From Strongylocentrotus purpuratus (lineage: Eukaryota; Echinodermata; Echinoidea; Camarodonta; Strongylocentrotidae): a DNA stretch of 64,000 nt. A model generated the notes under the pieces. It saw only the letters and a program-made list of their open reading frames with translations. It was not told the DNA's origin and did not search any database. The first letter of the stretch is position 1. Every line of letters begins with the position of its first letter. The stretch lies in the NCBI RefSeq assembly GCF_000002235.5, contig NW_022145604.1, forward strand, positions 427,097 to 491,096, given 5' to 3'. Below are positions 1 to 12,225 of this stretch, one piece after another. The translations under genes were made by a program, and so were the position numbers.

Positions 1-687
1 TCTAAGGTAATGTAGACTACCCCTTCAAATTACCTATGTTCTATCGAAATTTGCGGAAGTTGGGAAAAGTAATTGTTAAAGGAAGCTATTGTCTTCGTTC
101 CCTGTTATGAACCCAGTGAATTTATAGACCTATTTGACTTTGCTTTAGGGGCTAATAAAAGCCTTTTATGATCGGTTCAGATGATTTTGATATTGGGGTC
201 AATACAGATCCTGACACTCCCACTTCCACCTGATGCAGACTGGTATAGAATTGAGGGAAACAAAGCATGTTATGCTATGCTTGAACATGGATTAGGCGAA
301 CCAAGCATTATCTTCCCGAGGAGGAAGATTGGGGGGAGGGGGGGGGGGGGGGCTCGAGTATAGTTCGAAATATCCGACAACCACAAAAGAACTGGCCAGG
401 GGTGCACACTTTATATTAAATCATATCAGATTTTTGGATTAGAAGAAGGGGTGGAGGTGGGGGGGGGGGGGGTACTTGTGCTCTTTTACCCACTGGATCC
501 CGACTGGATTATGGCATCATGTTTTCTTTCTGATTCGGTCATGGTTGTTTGAATGCGAAGTCTGTCTTTGTATAATATTTGAAAATGAACAAGGCTAAAT
601 TCCTTCTCATGGAAAGAAAAAAGAGAGTAAAAAAGAAAGAAATTAAGGTTTTACCAGCATCATGCTCTCAAACAGTATGTGTGGGTA

Positions 688-735
<48 letters not shown>

Positions 736-1138
736 AGAGAGAGAGAGAGAGAGGAAAGAAGAGGGGATAGAGAGTATAACAAGTAGATAATACACGCTTT
801 ACACAACCCATTCAGTGGCTTTGTTCTTTCCTATTTTATTCATCTATTTAAACATGTCAAACCTAAGACAAAAAAGTGTGAAATATTACGAAGCAACTTA
901 ATTGTATAACCCAGTTGTGTCATATTCTATTTTCATTTTGTTGTTGTTATTGTTAATGTTTTCGTTATTTTTGTTGTTGACTTTTGTTGTTGTTGTTGGT
1001 TGTTGCGTGTACTTCATCGCTTCTTTATAAGGGTGCAGGGGAGGATAAGATTTCTTCCATAAAGGGTGTATGCGGATTGAAGGATGAAGCGTGTGTGTAT
1101 GTGTATTTGTTTCTGATAAGATGTCTAATATACATGTA
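1..1138. other. Non-coding stretch, probable intron of the PLAC8-like gene
   Basis: No exon could be supported here. The stretch contains two poly-G runs (about 337-352 and 461-472) and a GT repeat running into a GA repeat at about 680-755. Earlier exons of the PLAC8-like gene are expected to lie left of the window; the first bases look like a possible exon end followed by GTAATG, which is too little to call. Confidence 0.5.
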
Positions 1139-1328
1139 CAGTCAAACCTGTCTATAGCGACCACCCAAGGTAAACACAAAAAGTGGCCTTTGTAGACAGG
1201 TGGTCTTTGTAGACAGATTTCTTTAGCACATGTTTTAATGAGAAACCATTTTCAAGAGAAACAACAAATGTGACCTTTGTAGACAGGTGTTCTTTGTAGA
1301 CAGGTGGTCACTTAATCAGGTTTGACTG
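1139..1328. mobile_element. Short TA-flanked inverted-repeat element (mariner-like MITE)
   Basis: The ends read CAGTCAAACCTGTCTATAG on the left and CAGGTTTGACTG on the right, in inverted orientation, and the element is flanked by TA on both sides (1137-1138 and 1329-1330). The inside repeats the phrase GTAGACAGGTGGTC. A TA target duplication and the lack of coding capacity fit a non-autonomous Tc1/mariner-type element. A second, more decayed copy lies at 19519-19704. Confidence 0.75.
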
Positions 1329-1406
1329 TATTTAAAACAAATTTCAATGAAAAAAGAATAACTAATTACTAATTTCTTTCATTTTTATATTCATCTTTGT
1401 ACCCAG

Positions 1407-2265
1407 GGTTCGTGTATCAACGATCTGCTGTGTATCTGGTTCTGCACCTTGTGTGCCTTGGTCCAAGAAAGCCAGGTGAGTACGAGAAATCTCTTTTACT
1501 ATTAATCCTTTGCTTACGGGAATCTGGTGGTCCCTGTGTTAAGCCTATGGGATCTATAACATTCAGTAGCCAACGGGTTAAAGTCTCCAGAAATAAACCG
1601 GAGCAGGAAAGATTTTTGGATTGTATAATATATACACAATATCATTTTAAAAGAAATCATGAGCTCTTGTAATGAAGAGATATAATCATCACAACATCTT
1701 TTTACACTGGAAAAATTTATTAAGGTAATTGTGGACAAATCTGTTTGTAAATTTATCTATGAAAATTGAAACAAATCAAAGTATTTATCTTCCTTGGGTT
1801 TGCGAAAAAAGAAAATATTTATTTTAAGAAGGTGCATAAATGCAATTAAAAAAAACATTGCAATATCCTTTGGGCACGACTATTTCAATACCACGGAGGA
1901 TGATATGGGTATTAATACGTATCAAACAGTAATGAAATGAAGGAGAGACACTATGGAGTTTCCAATATCTCTTTGTCAGATTGTTGTTTTCAAACTGTTC
2001 ATGTCGCTGAACAAACGTGACTCTCTTGCTATTAAAACTCACTTATTTAGGGGCCGGATTCTCCATTGAGGACAGGGGATTTACGTGTATACTGTCTTTT
2101 AAAATAATTTTAATTTTATCTCATTGTTCTCCCCCTCCTCTCTCTCTCTATCTCTTTCTCTCCCTTTCTCTTTGTGCATTCTCCCTCTGTTCCCATTCTC
2201 CCACCTTCCACCCATCTCTACTACAGGAATGGGACAATGGTGGCCAGGCTATGGCACGTGAATAA
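1407..2265 (+). CDS. PLAC8/cornifelin-like Cys-rich protein, last two exons (partial)
   Basis: Two exons are visible. The first, 1407-1475, is preceded by a pyrimidine-rich acceptor ending in CCCAG, followed by donor GTGAGT, and encodes 23 residues in phase 0 (GSCINDLLCIWF then CTLCALVQESQ). The second, 2227-2265, follows a long CT-rich tract ending in TACAG and encodes EWDNGGQAMARE and a stop. The pattern of an N-D pair, a Cys-rich hydrophobic stretch, CTLCALVQE and a short charged tail matches the C-terminal half of the PLAC8 domain, where the family has a CxxCALCQ-type motif followed by a short acidic or basic tail. Members are small membrane-associated or secreted Cys-rich proteins, some linked to cell size or metal handling; nothing here says which role applies. 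The N-terminal half is missing, probably off the left edge. The family call rests on a short segment; exon structure and phase are well supported. Confidence 0.55.
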
Positions 2266-2665
2266 TCGCTCAGCCTTCTTCTCCTGTTCTAATTAATGTT
2301 AACCAACAATATAAGTCACCTTGGTCTTCTCATGAGATCCTAACCATCCATACAGCAATGGACCATCCAACCGAGGACCATGGTCAAACCAGTCAATCCA
2401 CACTGGCCTTTTAATCATGGGAGTATCAGAAAGCAGTGATGAAACGGAAATGATGCAATCTTCATCTAACTACTATTAATGCAACCACCTGCTTGAAAAT
2501 ATTAAGCATTGCTCGAAAATTCATTAGCTTGTCAACCTATCCTATTCTCTCGTGTAGAAATAAAACGTACACATGAACACCAAACCTTCAAAAAAGATTG
2601 CTGAATTATTGTCATGTGGCCTACTGATGTGTAGGCCTACTGACGAACTACTGCAACGAAATAAA
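2266..2665 (+). terminator. 3' UTR and polyadenylation signals of the PLAC8-like gene
   Basis: AATAAA hexamers occur at 2559-2564 and 2660-2665, about 300-400 bases after the stop codon. Either could end the transcript. Confidence 0.45.
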
Positions 2666-5480
2666 GTAATACAACATTTGAGGCTGGTAGGAGTATGTAA
2701 GAGGCTTTAGTAAATAATATGCACACTGGGTTATATTTTCTTTTAAAAAAATTACTTAATAATTATGTATCCTGATATACTCGGGTTGAATCAAATTCAT
2801 TAATCTGTTTTACCTAAAAATAATTGGAAGTGTTATATCGTGCATTTTGATACACCGTATGTTTTTTTGATTACCTTTATGTCCGTCATTGGCATATCCT
2901 GTAAATTATCGAGAGCATTAACAAAACTTATTTGTATTACTAATTGAAACTAAATTGGATTTACACACCTAGAGACTATTGTATACTAATTGAATCTAAA
3001 TTGGATTTACACACCTAAGGACACACTTGGGGAGAACTTGGTACATAATTTAACGATTTTATCGAACTTTTTATGGCAGTAAACTCACCCATGAATGCAA
3101 CAACTCGTAAATGTACAATCTTGAATGAGAATGCCATCAGAATTATCACAACTTTGGTTCCTTTTAATTATAAGGCTCAGAGATAGTTATTATCAACTTG
3201 AATTATAATGAAATATTGTAAACTACACATTAATTGAAATGATCAGAATTGGTGAAAAAGATGAGTGTGTCATTACGATTTTGGAAATACCCAATACCGA
3301 TAATTTGTATTTCATGGGTGTCTTCGAAAGATGTGAATATCATGTATATTGAGATAAGAAACGTCTTTGTGAAATCAAATGATTCAATAATAAATAATCG
3401 TATCAGCTGCATTTAATAGTGTCTTTTTTTAAACGAATGATTATGATGGATGTAACTCACAACATCTGGTAAATACCATCAGGAGAAAATGTTCACTCTG
3501 AATCTTGTATATAGTTTTGTATGCATAAATCATTTATCTAAGTACATTGTGTCTTTTTATTACTCTTTTATGATAGGCAAATTTTCTTTGTGAGGCATAT
3601 CTCTTTGAGCTGCAACATTAGGATCGATTTGTATAAAAGTCTTTCAAGAAATAGTATCTAGTTTTTTCATATTCTTATACTATGTCTCAGTAATTATGAG
3701 GGGGAAAATGTATATTTTCACTAGGTTTTTATTCTCCTTGCATACTCTGCCTGCAAGGAAAATTGCTTCTAAAACGTTACAGTTGTAATAATGTATTGTC
3801 TGTTGTCACTCTGCTACAATGCTGTTCGCCCTAAATGAATTCGCGCTTTTCATAATCATACAAACTTATTTAATCAGGATTATCGCCGGTCAAACTTCAA
3901 AAGTATAATCTATCATAAACTGCATGATTAAGTAGGCTTGTGCGGTGAAGCTCTTTGAGCCCGCCTATCCATCCTGAGAATACGTGATGAAGGATAAAGC
4001 ATCAAGTTTTGTGATATACTTTTAAAGACTGCGAAATAATAAATAGTTATACAATCACCGTGTACAGTGACATAGTACGCTCCACACAAAAAGTAACGAA
4101 ATTTCACCATTCCATAGAATGAGAACGTGTAGATTATTTGTAAAAACTTAGTGTTTCTCTTAGGCTCATATTTTTCTATAAATACATTTTTTTTGTATTC
4201 CTAAAGTAGTGAAATCGTATTAGTTTTGTTTTTGTATGACACATTGGAGAGATTAAAAGAAATTGTGATTTCTGAAAAAAATGTGTAATTTTGTATTTTT
4301 TCCGTTAGTACATATGATTTACTACATTGTATGGTGAGCATAAACTAGAGGGGATGCGAGAGTTAAGAGTCCAAAAGGGTGTCTATAGAGATATACATGA
4401 GAAGGCGGATCCAGGATTACTAGAAGATGAGGGGGAGGGTAGTGGGCTGTCATGCGTTTTGTATTCCCATTGCAATTTATATCTACATATATATTCGCGG
4501 TCTTCAAGGGAGCGATGGCAAATGTCTGCAAACTCTGACAGTAAACAATCTATACATCGTAATATATTGCGACTTTGTGACCTTTTATTTTAAATGAGGG
4601 GCTACCCTTTTCCCCCCATGCGGACCCGCTTATGTTCACATGTACATTGTGGCCTTCATAGTGATATAGTGATAATGAATGAAAGACAAAGAAGTGATGA
4701 GCGTGATGAATGATTATGATTATTTATTCTGTTACTTTCAATATAGTTAAAATAATAGTTTCAGTTTTCGGTTTCAATTTATTGTTTTCCATATTTCACA
4801 TATTGCGAATATTACAATATAAAACAAATCTTTTTAGATAATAATCATACAAGAGGAAATTAGATACATGTTACAAATTATAACTTATTGATGGAGTCAT
4901 TTATCAGCTTTTACAGGAAGACGAATATGTTTATTTGATGTTGAAATATATGACGAAACCTAATAAATAGCAAAGCTTGTAAAGAATAGGTTCCGTATAA
5001 AAAAGTTAAAAGAAAAGGTTATTGCAATACAAAATATCATAGGCCAGAGTTTTAAATTCTATACAAATTATATATAGAAAAATATATAGCCTATAAGAAA
5101 GAAAAAAAAGCAATTTATGTAACCAGAAAAAAAGAGACAAAACCTTAATAACATACAGATTCCATAACATATACATGGATGATTTCATTAAAGAGCATTT
5201 ACATAATCAATTTACTCGAACCTACTATACGCATGCCCGCTCCAAGGGAGCCCCCGGACAGGCAAACTCGCCCGCCCGTGCAAGGCCCGAGCACCTCCCT
5301 CCAAACTTCATGCCCAATGCATTGTTGCTACGCCGGGCAAGCTCTAGGCTTGTCATATGCAAATATGAACCCCCCCCCGAAAGAAATAAAAAAAGCCGGA
5401 CCCTGATGAATGAATCCGCAAGTCCGACGGCTCACCGAAAACAAACATGCATGATACATACAATCACGATCTGTATTGGT
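2666..5480. other. AT-rich intergenic stretch without recognisable genes
   Basis: Only short spurious reading frames are present. A 46-bp unit containing AAATTGGATTTACACACCTA is duplicated in tandem at about 2938-3018. A GC-rich island of about 80 bases lies at 5240-5320. I see no RNA gene or conserved exon. Confidence 0.5.
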
Positions 5481-5486
5481 GTAAAA

Positions 5487-6750
5487 AAAAAAAAAAATTG
5501 AGATGGCGTTTTAATGAATACAAAGAAGATGATTCTTTAAGGTAGGTATCAAGTTTATTCCAGAATTTAGATCCGGTAAACATCAAAGTATTATTGGAAA
5601 AAAACGTTCTTGTAAGAGGTAAATGTAGCATTTCATTTGTCTAGTGGGGGTACGATTGAAGTGTACTAGTGAATATTGACATCAAAGCATCAGGAAGTTC
5701 AATTGTTGACGATTGAAACATAATAATACCTACATTGTAATAAAATAGATCGTCAAGTTTGAGAAGGTTACTGTTACAGTCGTATTTAGGGAAGACTTAA
5801 GTTTATTCACGTTTTTTGGGGTTAGTTTACGACTGCCAGTTGCAAACTATATTGTTTGAATTACCAGCATTTAGGGTGGGAATATTTGCAAATAAAGTAA
5901 AATGATCTGTAATGTCTGGATTTGAGATGACCTGAAATGGGGAAAGTAGGTTCTATAGACAGAGATGATGTCAAAGAGCAAGCAAACAGTACACATTTTG
6001 ACTAGATTGAACAAGTTCGGAATCCCTCATGAAAACTTTGTAGCTGTGTACGTGCGGCCATCTCTTGATTACGCGGCACCGGTGTGGCACTCTGGACTCA
6101 CCAAGCAACAGACCAGTGACCTGGGAAAGATACAGAAGAGAGCGATGAAGATTGTTCTTGGCCCTTATTACGAGTCCTACGAAAATGCTCTCAAGAAAAC
6201 CACGTTGGAAACTTTAGAAGAAAGAAGACATAACCTTAGTACAAAATTTGCCGTCGCATGTGTGCAGTCGCAAAAATTGTTCCCAGTCAATTGTACAACT
6301 CATACCATGAATCTCCGTACAAGTAGAAAGTACACAGTTCATCTCAGGACCAAACGGTACCAGAACAGCCCCATAACATTCTTGACTTCTTGCATTAATA
6401 AATAAAATCATTTCGTTGTGTGAGAGAGTGACTTTGACTTCGGACTTTACGTCAAAGTGTTCAAGTAGTTTAAATTTTAAGTTATTGGATATATACATGG
6501 CTACCCCACCTCTCCTTTTATTGGTTCTATTATTAACCAGCATATCATAAACTTTCAAGGAAAATATTGGAGCAAGTGAATCTTGAAGCCAAGTCTCGCT
6601 CAAGCCGATGATAGAACAGTCGGATTTTAGTCTGTTTATTAATAATTCTAATTGGTCCAAGTTTTTCTGCAAGCTTCTGATATTGTAGTGTAATAAAGGC
6701 AGGTTATTATGACAAGCTGAAGTTTTATCTAAAAACTGACTCTCAGTCAA
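5487..6750 (-). mobile_element. LINE (CR1/Jockey-like) fragment, internally deleted and interrupted
   Basis: On the minus strand 6409-6750 encodes the start of an AP-endonuclease domain, with LLHYNIRSLQKNL, IIGLSETWL and RGGVAMYI. The end of the same domain type (SNPDITDHFTLF) is readable at about 5890-5922, and the usual C-terminal tail of a LINE second ORF (KFWNKLDTYLKESSSL) at about 5515-5585. The middle of the endonuclease is interrupted by a plus-strand LINE piece, and nearly the whole reverse transcriptase is missing between the last two segments. It is dead as an element. The first stretch of this ORF begins with Met at 6750. An open minus-strand frame at 6820-7221 could be its upstream region, but I do not recognise it. 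Confidence 0.75.
5950..6405 (+). mobile_element. LINE ORF2 C-terminal fragment, plus strand
   Basis: An open frame of about 146 codons encodes the post-reverse-transcriptase tail of a CR1/Jockey-like LINE. YVRPSLDYAAPVWHSGLT is followed by KIQKRAMKIVLG and the family's typical closing NSPITFLTSCINK. It is 5'-truncated, has no catalytic reverse transcriptase motif, and stops exactly where the opposed LINE resumes at about 6406-6409. The frame is unbroken for 146 codons, so the copy is not very old. Confidence 0.8.
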
Positions 6751-7589
6751 ATAACTTACTTAGATTTAATTCACAATCCTTGTTCATTGTAATGGAATTA
6801 TCTAAAATAAATTAAGTTCCTAAGTTTTTATGTTTAGAGTATTGTTTTTCATACATAATGTATACAATAGAGAGATTGTATCATAATTATGCTCAGAGAA
6901 TGGCAAGCAGTGAATGGAAAACAAGTACATTAAATATTTGATTAAACTTTCCACATTAATTTCTCCTTGCTCTACAGTGTGATAATGTGATATTTTAGAG
7001 CATAACTGATATAAATCATAACTTGGGATGACTGACAATTTGAGCAGTAGATTCTGTAAATATATAGTGGAAATGTGAATAAACCCCGAATCAGGGGGCT
7101 GCCATATGAAGGTCGACCTAAAATCAATGTTAAATCTGATGTTCTTAATCATCCTAGTGCATTCAGGATCATTATGGGACCAGATTAGTAGAATAAAATG
7201 ATTATTAATGAAGAATAACATGAGCGTGTTATTAATTCTAAAAAAAAAATAATTAAAATGATTAATAGTGTCTTTCGTATATTCAAAATTTGCACCGGGA
7301 TAATGGTCATATTTTATTATACATGGCTTGAAAGGAGTCGATCTATTATGGTGATGAACTAAGGATAAAATTCAATAATGTCATTGTCAGTGCAAAGGCG
7401 ACCAACAATACAATATCACCGTTAAGAATAGGAAATATATGAAGCATGCCCAGCCCGGGCATCCTTGGTATTGTTTGTATTGGCAACGGCTGTAGCCACC
7501 ATAGTAACCGTAACTAGGTGACGCGTTCCGATTCATCGATGAATGAGATGAGAGAAAAATATTTACCTTTTATGATTTGATATCAACAA
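6751..7589. other. Non-coding stretch, possible LINE 5' region
   Basis: Apart from an unrecognised open minus-strand frame at 6820-7221 directly upstream of the LINE endonuclease start, nothing is visible. The stretch ends at the CT-rich minisatellite. Confidence 0.35.
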
Positions 7590-9304
7590 AGATCCTTTCT
7601 CTTTCTCTCTCCCTCTCTCTTTCTGTCTGGCCTTCTCTCTTTCTCTCTCCCTCTCTCTTTCTGTCTGGCCTTCTCTCTTTCTCTCTCCCTCTCTCTTTCT
7701 GTCTGGCCTTCTCTCTTTCTCTCTCCCTCTCTCTTTCTGTCTGGCCTTCTCTCTTTCTCTCTCCCTCTCTCTTTCTGTCTGGCCTTCTCTCTTTCTCTCT
7801 CCCTCTCTCTTTCTGTCTGGCCTTCTCTCTTTCTCTCTCCCTCTCTCTTTCTGTCTGGCCTTCTCTCTTTCTCTCTCCCTCTCTCTTTCTGTCTGGCCTT
7901 CTCTCTTTCTCTCTCCCTCTCTCTTTCTGTCTGGCCTTCTCTCTTTCTCTATCTTTCTATCTGGCCTTCTCTCTCCCTCTCTCTTTCTGTCTGGCCTTCT
8001 CTCTTTCTCTATCTTTCTATTTACAAAGCATATGTAGTCTCTCTCTCTCTCTCTTTCTGTCTGGCCTTCTCTCTTTCTCTATCTTTCTATTTACAAAGCA
8101 TATGTAGTCTCTCTCTCTCCCTCTCTCTTTCTGTCTGGCCTTCTCTCTTTCTCTATCTTTCTATCTACAAAGCATATGTAGTCTCTCTCCCTCTCTCTTT
8201 CTGTCTGGCCTTCTCTCTTTCTCTATCTTTCTATCTACAAAGCATATGTAGTCTCTCTCTCTCTCTCTTTCTGTCTGGCCTTCTCTCTTTCTCTCTCCCT
8301 CTCTCTTTCTGTCTGGCCTTCTCTCTTTCTCTATCTTTCTATTTACAAAGCATATGTAGTCTCTCTCTCTCTCTCTTTCTGTCTGGCCTTCTCTCTTTCT
8401 CTATCTTTCTATTTACAAAGCATATGTAGTCTCTCTCTCTCTCTCCCTCTCTCTTTCTGTCTGGCCTTCTCTCTTTCTCTATCTTTCTATTTACAAAGCA
8501 TATGTAGTCTCTCTCTCTCTCTTTCTGTCTGGCCTTCTCTCTTTCTCTATCTTTCTATCTACAAAGCATATGTAGTCTCTCTCTCTCTCTCTCTCTTTCT
8601 GTCTGGCCTTCTCTCTTTCTCTATCTTTCTATCTACAAAGCATATGTAGTCTCTCTCTCTCCCTCTCTCTTTCTGTCTGGCCTTCTCTCTTTCTCTATCT
8701 TTCTATTTACAAAGCATATGTAGTCTCTCTCTCTCTCTTTCTGTCTGGCCTTCTCTCTTTCTCTATCTTTCTATCTACAAAGCATATGTAGTCTCTCTCT
8801 CTTTCTCTCTCCCTCTCTCTTTCTGTCTGGCCTTCTCTCTTTCTCTATCTTTCTATTTACAAAGCATATGTAGTCTCTCTCTCTCTCTTTCTGTCTGGCC
8901 TTCTCTCTTTCTCTATCTTTCTATCTACAAAGCATATGTAGTCTCTCTCTCTCTCTCTCTCTTTCTGTCTGGCCTTCTCTCTTTCTCTATCTTTCTATCT
9001 ACAAAGCATATGTAGTCTCTCTCTCTCTCTTTCTCTTTCTGTCTGGCCTTCTCTCTTTCTCTATCTTTCTATCTACAAAGCATATGTAGTCTCTCTCTCT
9101 CCTCTCTCTTTCTGTCTGGCCTTCTCTCTTTCTCTATCTTTCTATTTACAAAGCATATGTAGTCTCTCTCCCTCCCTCTCTCTTTCTGTCTGGCCTTCTC
9201 TCTTTCTCTATCTTTCTATCTACAAAGCATATGTAGTCTCTCTCTCTCTCTTTCTGTCTGGCCTTCTCTCTTTCTCTATCTTTCTATCTACAAAGCATAT
9301 GTAG

Positions 9305-9339
<35 letters not shown>

Positions 9340-9752
9340 GGCCTTCTCTCTTTCTCTATCTTTCTATCTACAAAGCATATGTAGTCTCTCTCCCTCTCTC
9401 TTTCTGTCTGGCCTTCTCTCTTTCTCTATCTTTCTATTTACAAAGCATATGTAGTCTCTCTCTCTCCCTCTCTCTTTCTGTCTGGCCTTCTCTCTTTCTC
9501 TATCTTTCTATCTACAAAGCATATGTAGTCTCTCTCCCTCTCTCTTTCTGTCTGGCCTTCTCTCTTTCTCTATCTTTCTATCTGGCCTTCTCTCTCCCTC
9601 TCTCTTTCTGTCTGGCCTTCTCTCTTTCTCTATCTTTCTATTTACAAAGCATATGTAGTCTCTCTCTCTCTCTTTCTGTCTGGCCTTCTCTCTTTCTCTA
9701 TCTTTCTATCTACAAAGCATATGTAGTCTCTCTCTCTCTCTCTCTCTCTTTC
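7590..9752. repeat. CT-rich minisatellite with two-tier structure
   Basis: The first part (about 7590-7960) is a near-perfect tandem of a 38-bp unit containing TTTCTGTCTGGCCTTCTCTC. From about 7960 to 9750 the same core alternates with a second module, CTACAAAGCATATGTAGT preceded by a C- or T-variant ATCTTTCTAT, and with CT dinucleotide runs of varying length, giving units of roughly 66-90 bp. Reading frames through it are repeat artefacts. Confidence 0.9.
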
Positions 9753-10083
9753 ATGACAACACCATCATTTGGGTTAACGTTGCTCAAAATAAGCTGGCTA
9801 GCCAATCATACGAATTACGCTACTCAAGTAAATCCAATAAAAAACATACACCTGCACATTTTATATAAAATTGAAAATAGGGTGCAAAACTTCGAATCGT
9901 GCTATTTAGGATTTGAACTACCGATATTAATATATTCTATTAAGCCTATTTTTCGCAATTATTTATGAGACAATCCTAAATTGAATATGTTCCCAAGAAT
10001 TATGTTAACCAAGTCCAATTGATTGATTCGATGTACATTTGTTTTCTGTTTACATCACATGTATATAATTTGTTTATGGTCAC
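9753..10083. other. Non-coding stretch
   Basis: Unique-looking AT-rich sequence between the minisatellite and the piggyBac-like element. Nothing recognisable. Confidence 0.4.
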
Positions 10084-10087
10084 TTAA

Positions 10088-10844
10088 CCCTAAAAAGGCC
10101 GGGCTATTTGAGGTCTTAGTACGGCCGGGGGGACCATTATGCCCCCCCCCCCCCTTAAGATCTCGGCCGCGAAGCGGCCGATCGCCGCGAAAAATTTGCA
10201 CGCATGTCAAGTGAAGTGTATAGAATAATATGATAATTTCAATTTTATGTTTATGGTAATGGTAATTTATGCAAATAAAGTCATACAAATCACATTTTTA
10301 CCCATAAATCATATATTATTCATATTTAAGCATTCTTTTTCACTACATATATTCATTAGACCATTCTGAACAATAATACGACAAAGAATTGGAAGAGCCA
10401 GCTTATTCCTTCTGTTATCCCTTGTTTTTATAATTTCTTATGTATTTCATTGTTTTTAAACTTATGTATTTCATTGTTTTTGTTGTTTTATTTCATTTCT
10501 TACTACAATTCATCTATTTTGACTCCCAAAACAACTTACCTAAACTTTAAACAAGACCTAATAACCCATGTTTGGTCTGTTTTTAGGAAAAAATGACTTT
10601 TCCATATGTTTTGTACACAAATCACGAAAATGAGCGATTTTCGGGCTGACATGCAAAGACAAAAGGTCACGTGACCTTGTAACCGTAGGTCCGATTTTCA
10701 AAAAAAAATCTTTTAAAAATTGCGCAAGACTCGAAAGAAAAAAAGTCAGCGAGCGGCGGGGCGCCATCCATATGCGTTCCCGAGCAATCGGAAAATCGTG
10801 GAGGGTGGGGGGGGGGGGCATAATGCCCCATGGCCTTATTAGGG
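10088..10844. mobile_element. Non-autonomous piggyBac-like element
   Basis: The termini are CCCTAAAAAGGCC on the left and GGCCTTATTAGGG on the right, in inverted orientation. Each is flanked by TTAA (10084-10087 and 10845-10848), the target site and duplication characteristic of piggyBac. Inside the ends, an inverted CATTATGCCCC / GGGGCATAATG type motif lies next to runs of C and G. The 757-bp interior has no transposase frame, so this would be a deletion-derived or MITE-type member. Confidence 0.75.
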
Positions 10845-10848
10845 TTAA

Positions 10849-10957
10849 AATAATCGACTAAACCTTCAGAAATATTATTTGAAATTGTGTATTATAAATT
10901 ATGTAAGTAGTGCAAAGCAATCCGGAATAACCGAGAGAGAAAGACACACAGGCAGAC

Positions 10958-10989
<32 letters not shown>

Positions 10990-11916
10990 AAATGGTCAAG
11001 ATTCAAGGTTAATTTATTTGTCACTCATAATATTCCAAACATTATAGCATTGTAAAAGGATAAATGAATGAGATTATGGAGAGAGAGGGAGAGAGAGAGG
11101 GGGTGATAGAGAAAGGGGGAAAGTTGCATGCTAGCACGCTTTGCCTGTTACTTGATATTAATTTGTTTGTTAAAACCCACGCTGAACAGCAAGAGTGTGT
11201 GGATTTTCAGGGTCATTGCTATTCAATGATATAGGCCTATTGATGTATCCATAGTGATGTGAATATGATTATCGTTGAACTCGGTCAAACAGGTTTGTGA
11301 TCCAACAGGTAAGCGAATAGGAATGCCTTCCAATTGTATTTGAGACCTATGCAGTACTTCTAATTCACTTTCATTTTGTGAATATTTAATTTATTTAGTA
11401 GTAGAAAAGGATTTGGTACCCGTCAATTTTCAATCAATATTGAGTTACAATATTTATTCAGCAGACATATTAGTACATTAATACACATCAGCGCTCACAG
11501 AAGTAATTTCACTTTTTGTTTGTACGTGCACTATTATATTACATCCGTCCATAGGTTATATATTTTCGTTATATTTTATGCCTCGAAATCCTATATGGCT
11601 ATCATAAAATTAAGTGGATTTTATTATAGATATTCCTCGGTAAATATTTGTCAATTGTCTACAATCAGGTGGGAACACTGTGGACTTTGTCGTATGTTAT
11701 CACTGGGAAACTAGCGGAAAAGATCGAGAGAACATATCATGTGAGTCTACGTATTCGTAAGGTCTCATAAATCATAATGCTATATACATGTACATGTGTT
11801 TGCTTGTGGTAAATAGTATCAAGAATTGGTGTCGCCTAGCTACTGCACGAACCTAAATACGTCATGGGGTTTATGGGGAGGAAGGGTCTTAGACCAGCTT
11901 CATTGATAAGAGACTT
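10849..11916. other. Non-coding stretch with GA microsatellites
   Basis: GA repeats occur at about 10965-10990 and 11080-11120. No exon, RNA gene or transposon end was recognised. Confidence 0.4.
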
Positions 11917-12225
11917 GGGGTGTTTCACAAAGATCGTAAGTTGAACTGATCTCTAAGTTGGACTTAAAAGTTATGGAAAGCCATTAGCATCCTTGAAAAT
12001 ATTTTGTAAAAGTTATTTTAAAAAGCATTACATTTTGATTCAAATCATTCATATTTTCTATTATCAAAGAGATTTCCTATTCTTGATGTGGAATTTATGA
12101 AAAGTCTAAAATACTTGAACTTCGGCATATGAATATATTTTATCTTAAGGCTACAAATGGCTCTCCATAATTTTTAAGTCCAAATTAGAATTAAGTTCTA
12201 CTTAGGATCTTTGTGAAACACCCCC
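11917..12225. mobile_element. Inverted-repeat MITE with GGGTGTTTCACAAAG ends
   Basis: The left end GGGGTGTTTCACAAAGATC is matched in inverted orientation by GATCTTTGTGAAACACCCCC at the right end. The match continues imperfectly inward (AAGTTGAACT against AAGTAGAACT), as does an inner pair around GACTTAAAAGTTATGG. CTTG flanks both sides and may be the target duplication. There is no coding capacity. Confidence 0.7.

Noticed and set aside
5965-6405. Stand-alone host gene
   Set aside because: The sequence is the C-terminal tail common to CR1/Jockey-like LINEs, and it ends against another LINE fragment.
7577-8107. 176-codon Leu/Ser-rich frame resembling a membrane protein
   Set aside because: It is the CT-rich minisatellite read through; the 38-bp unit is not a multiple of three and the frame only survives by repeat composition.
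7590-9752. CRISPR-like array
   Set aside because: Spacing is irregular, spacers are not unique, and the genome is eukaryotic; this is a minisatellite.
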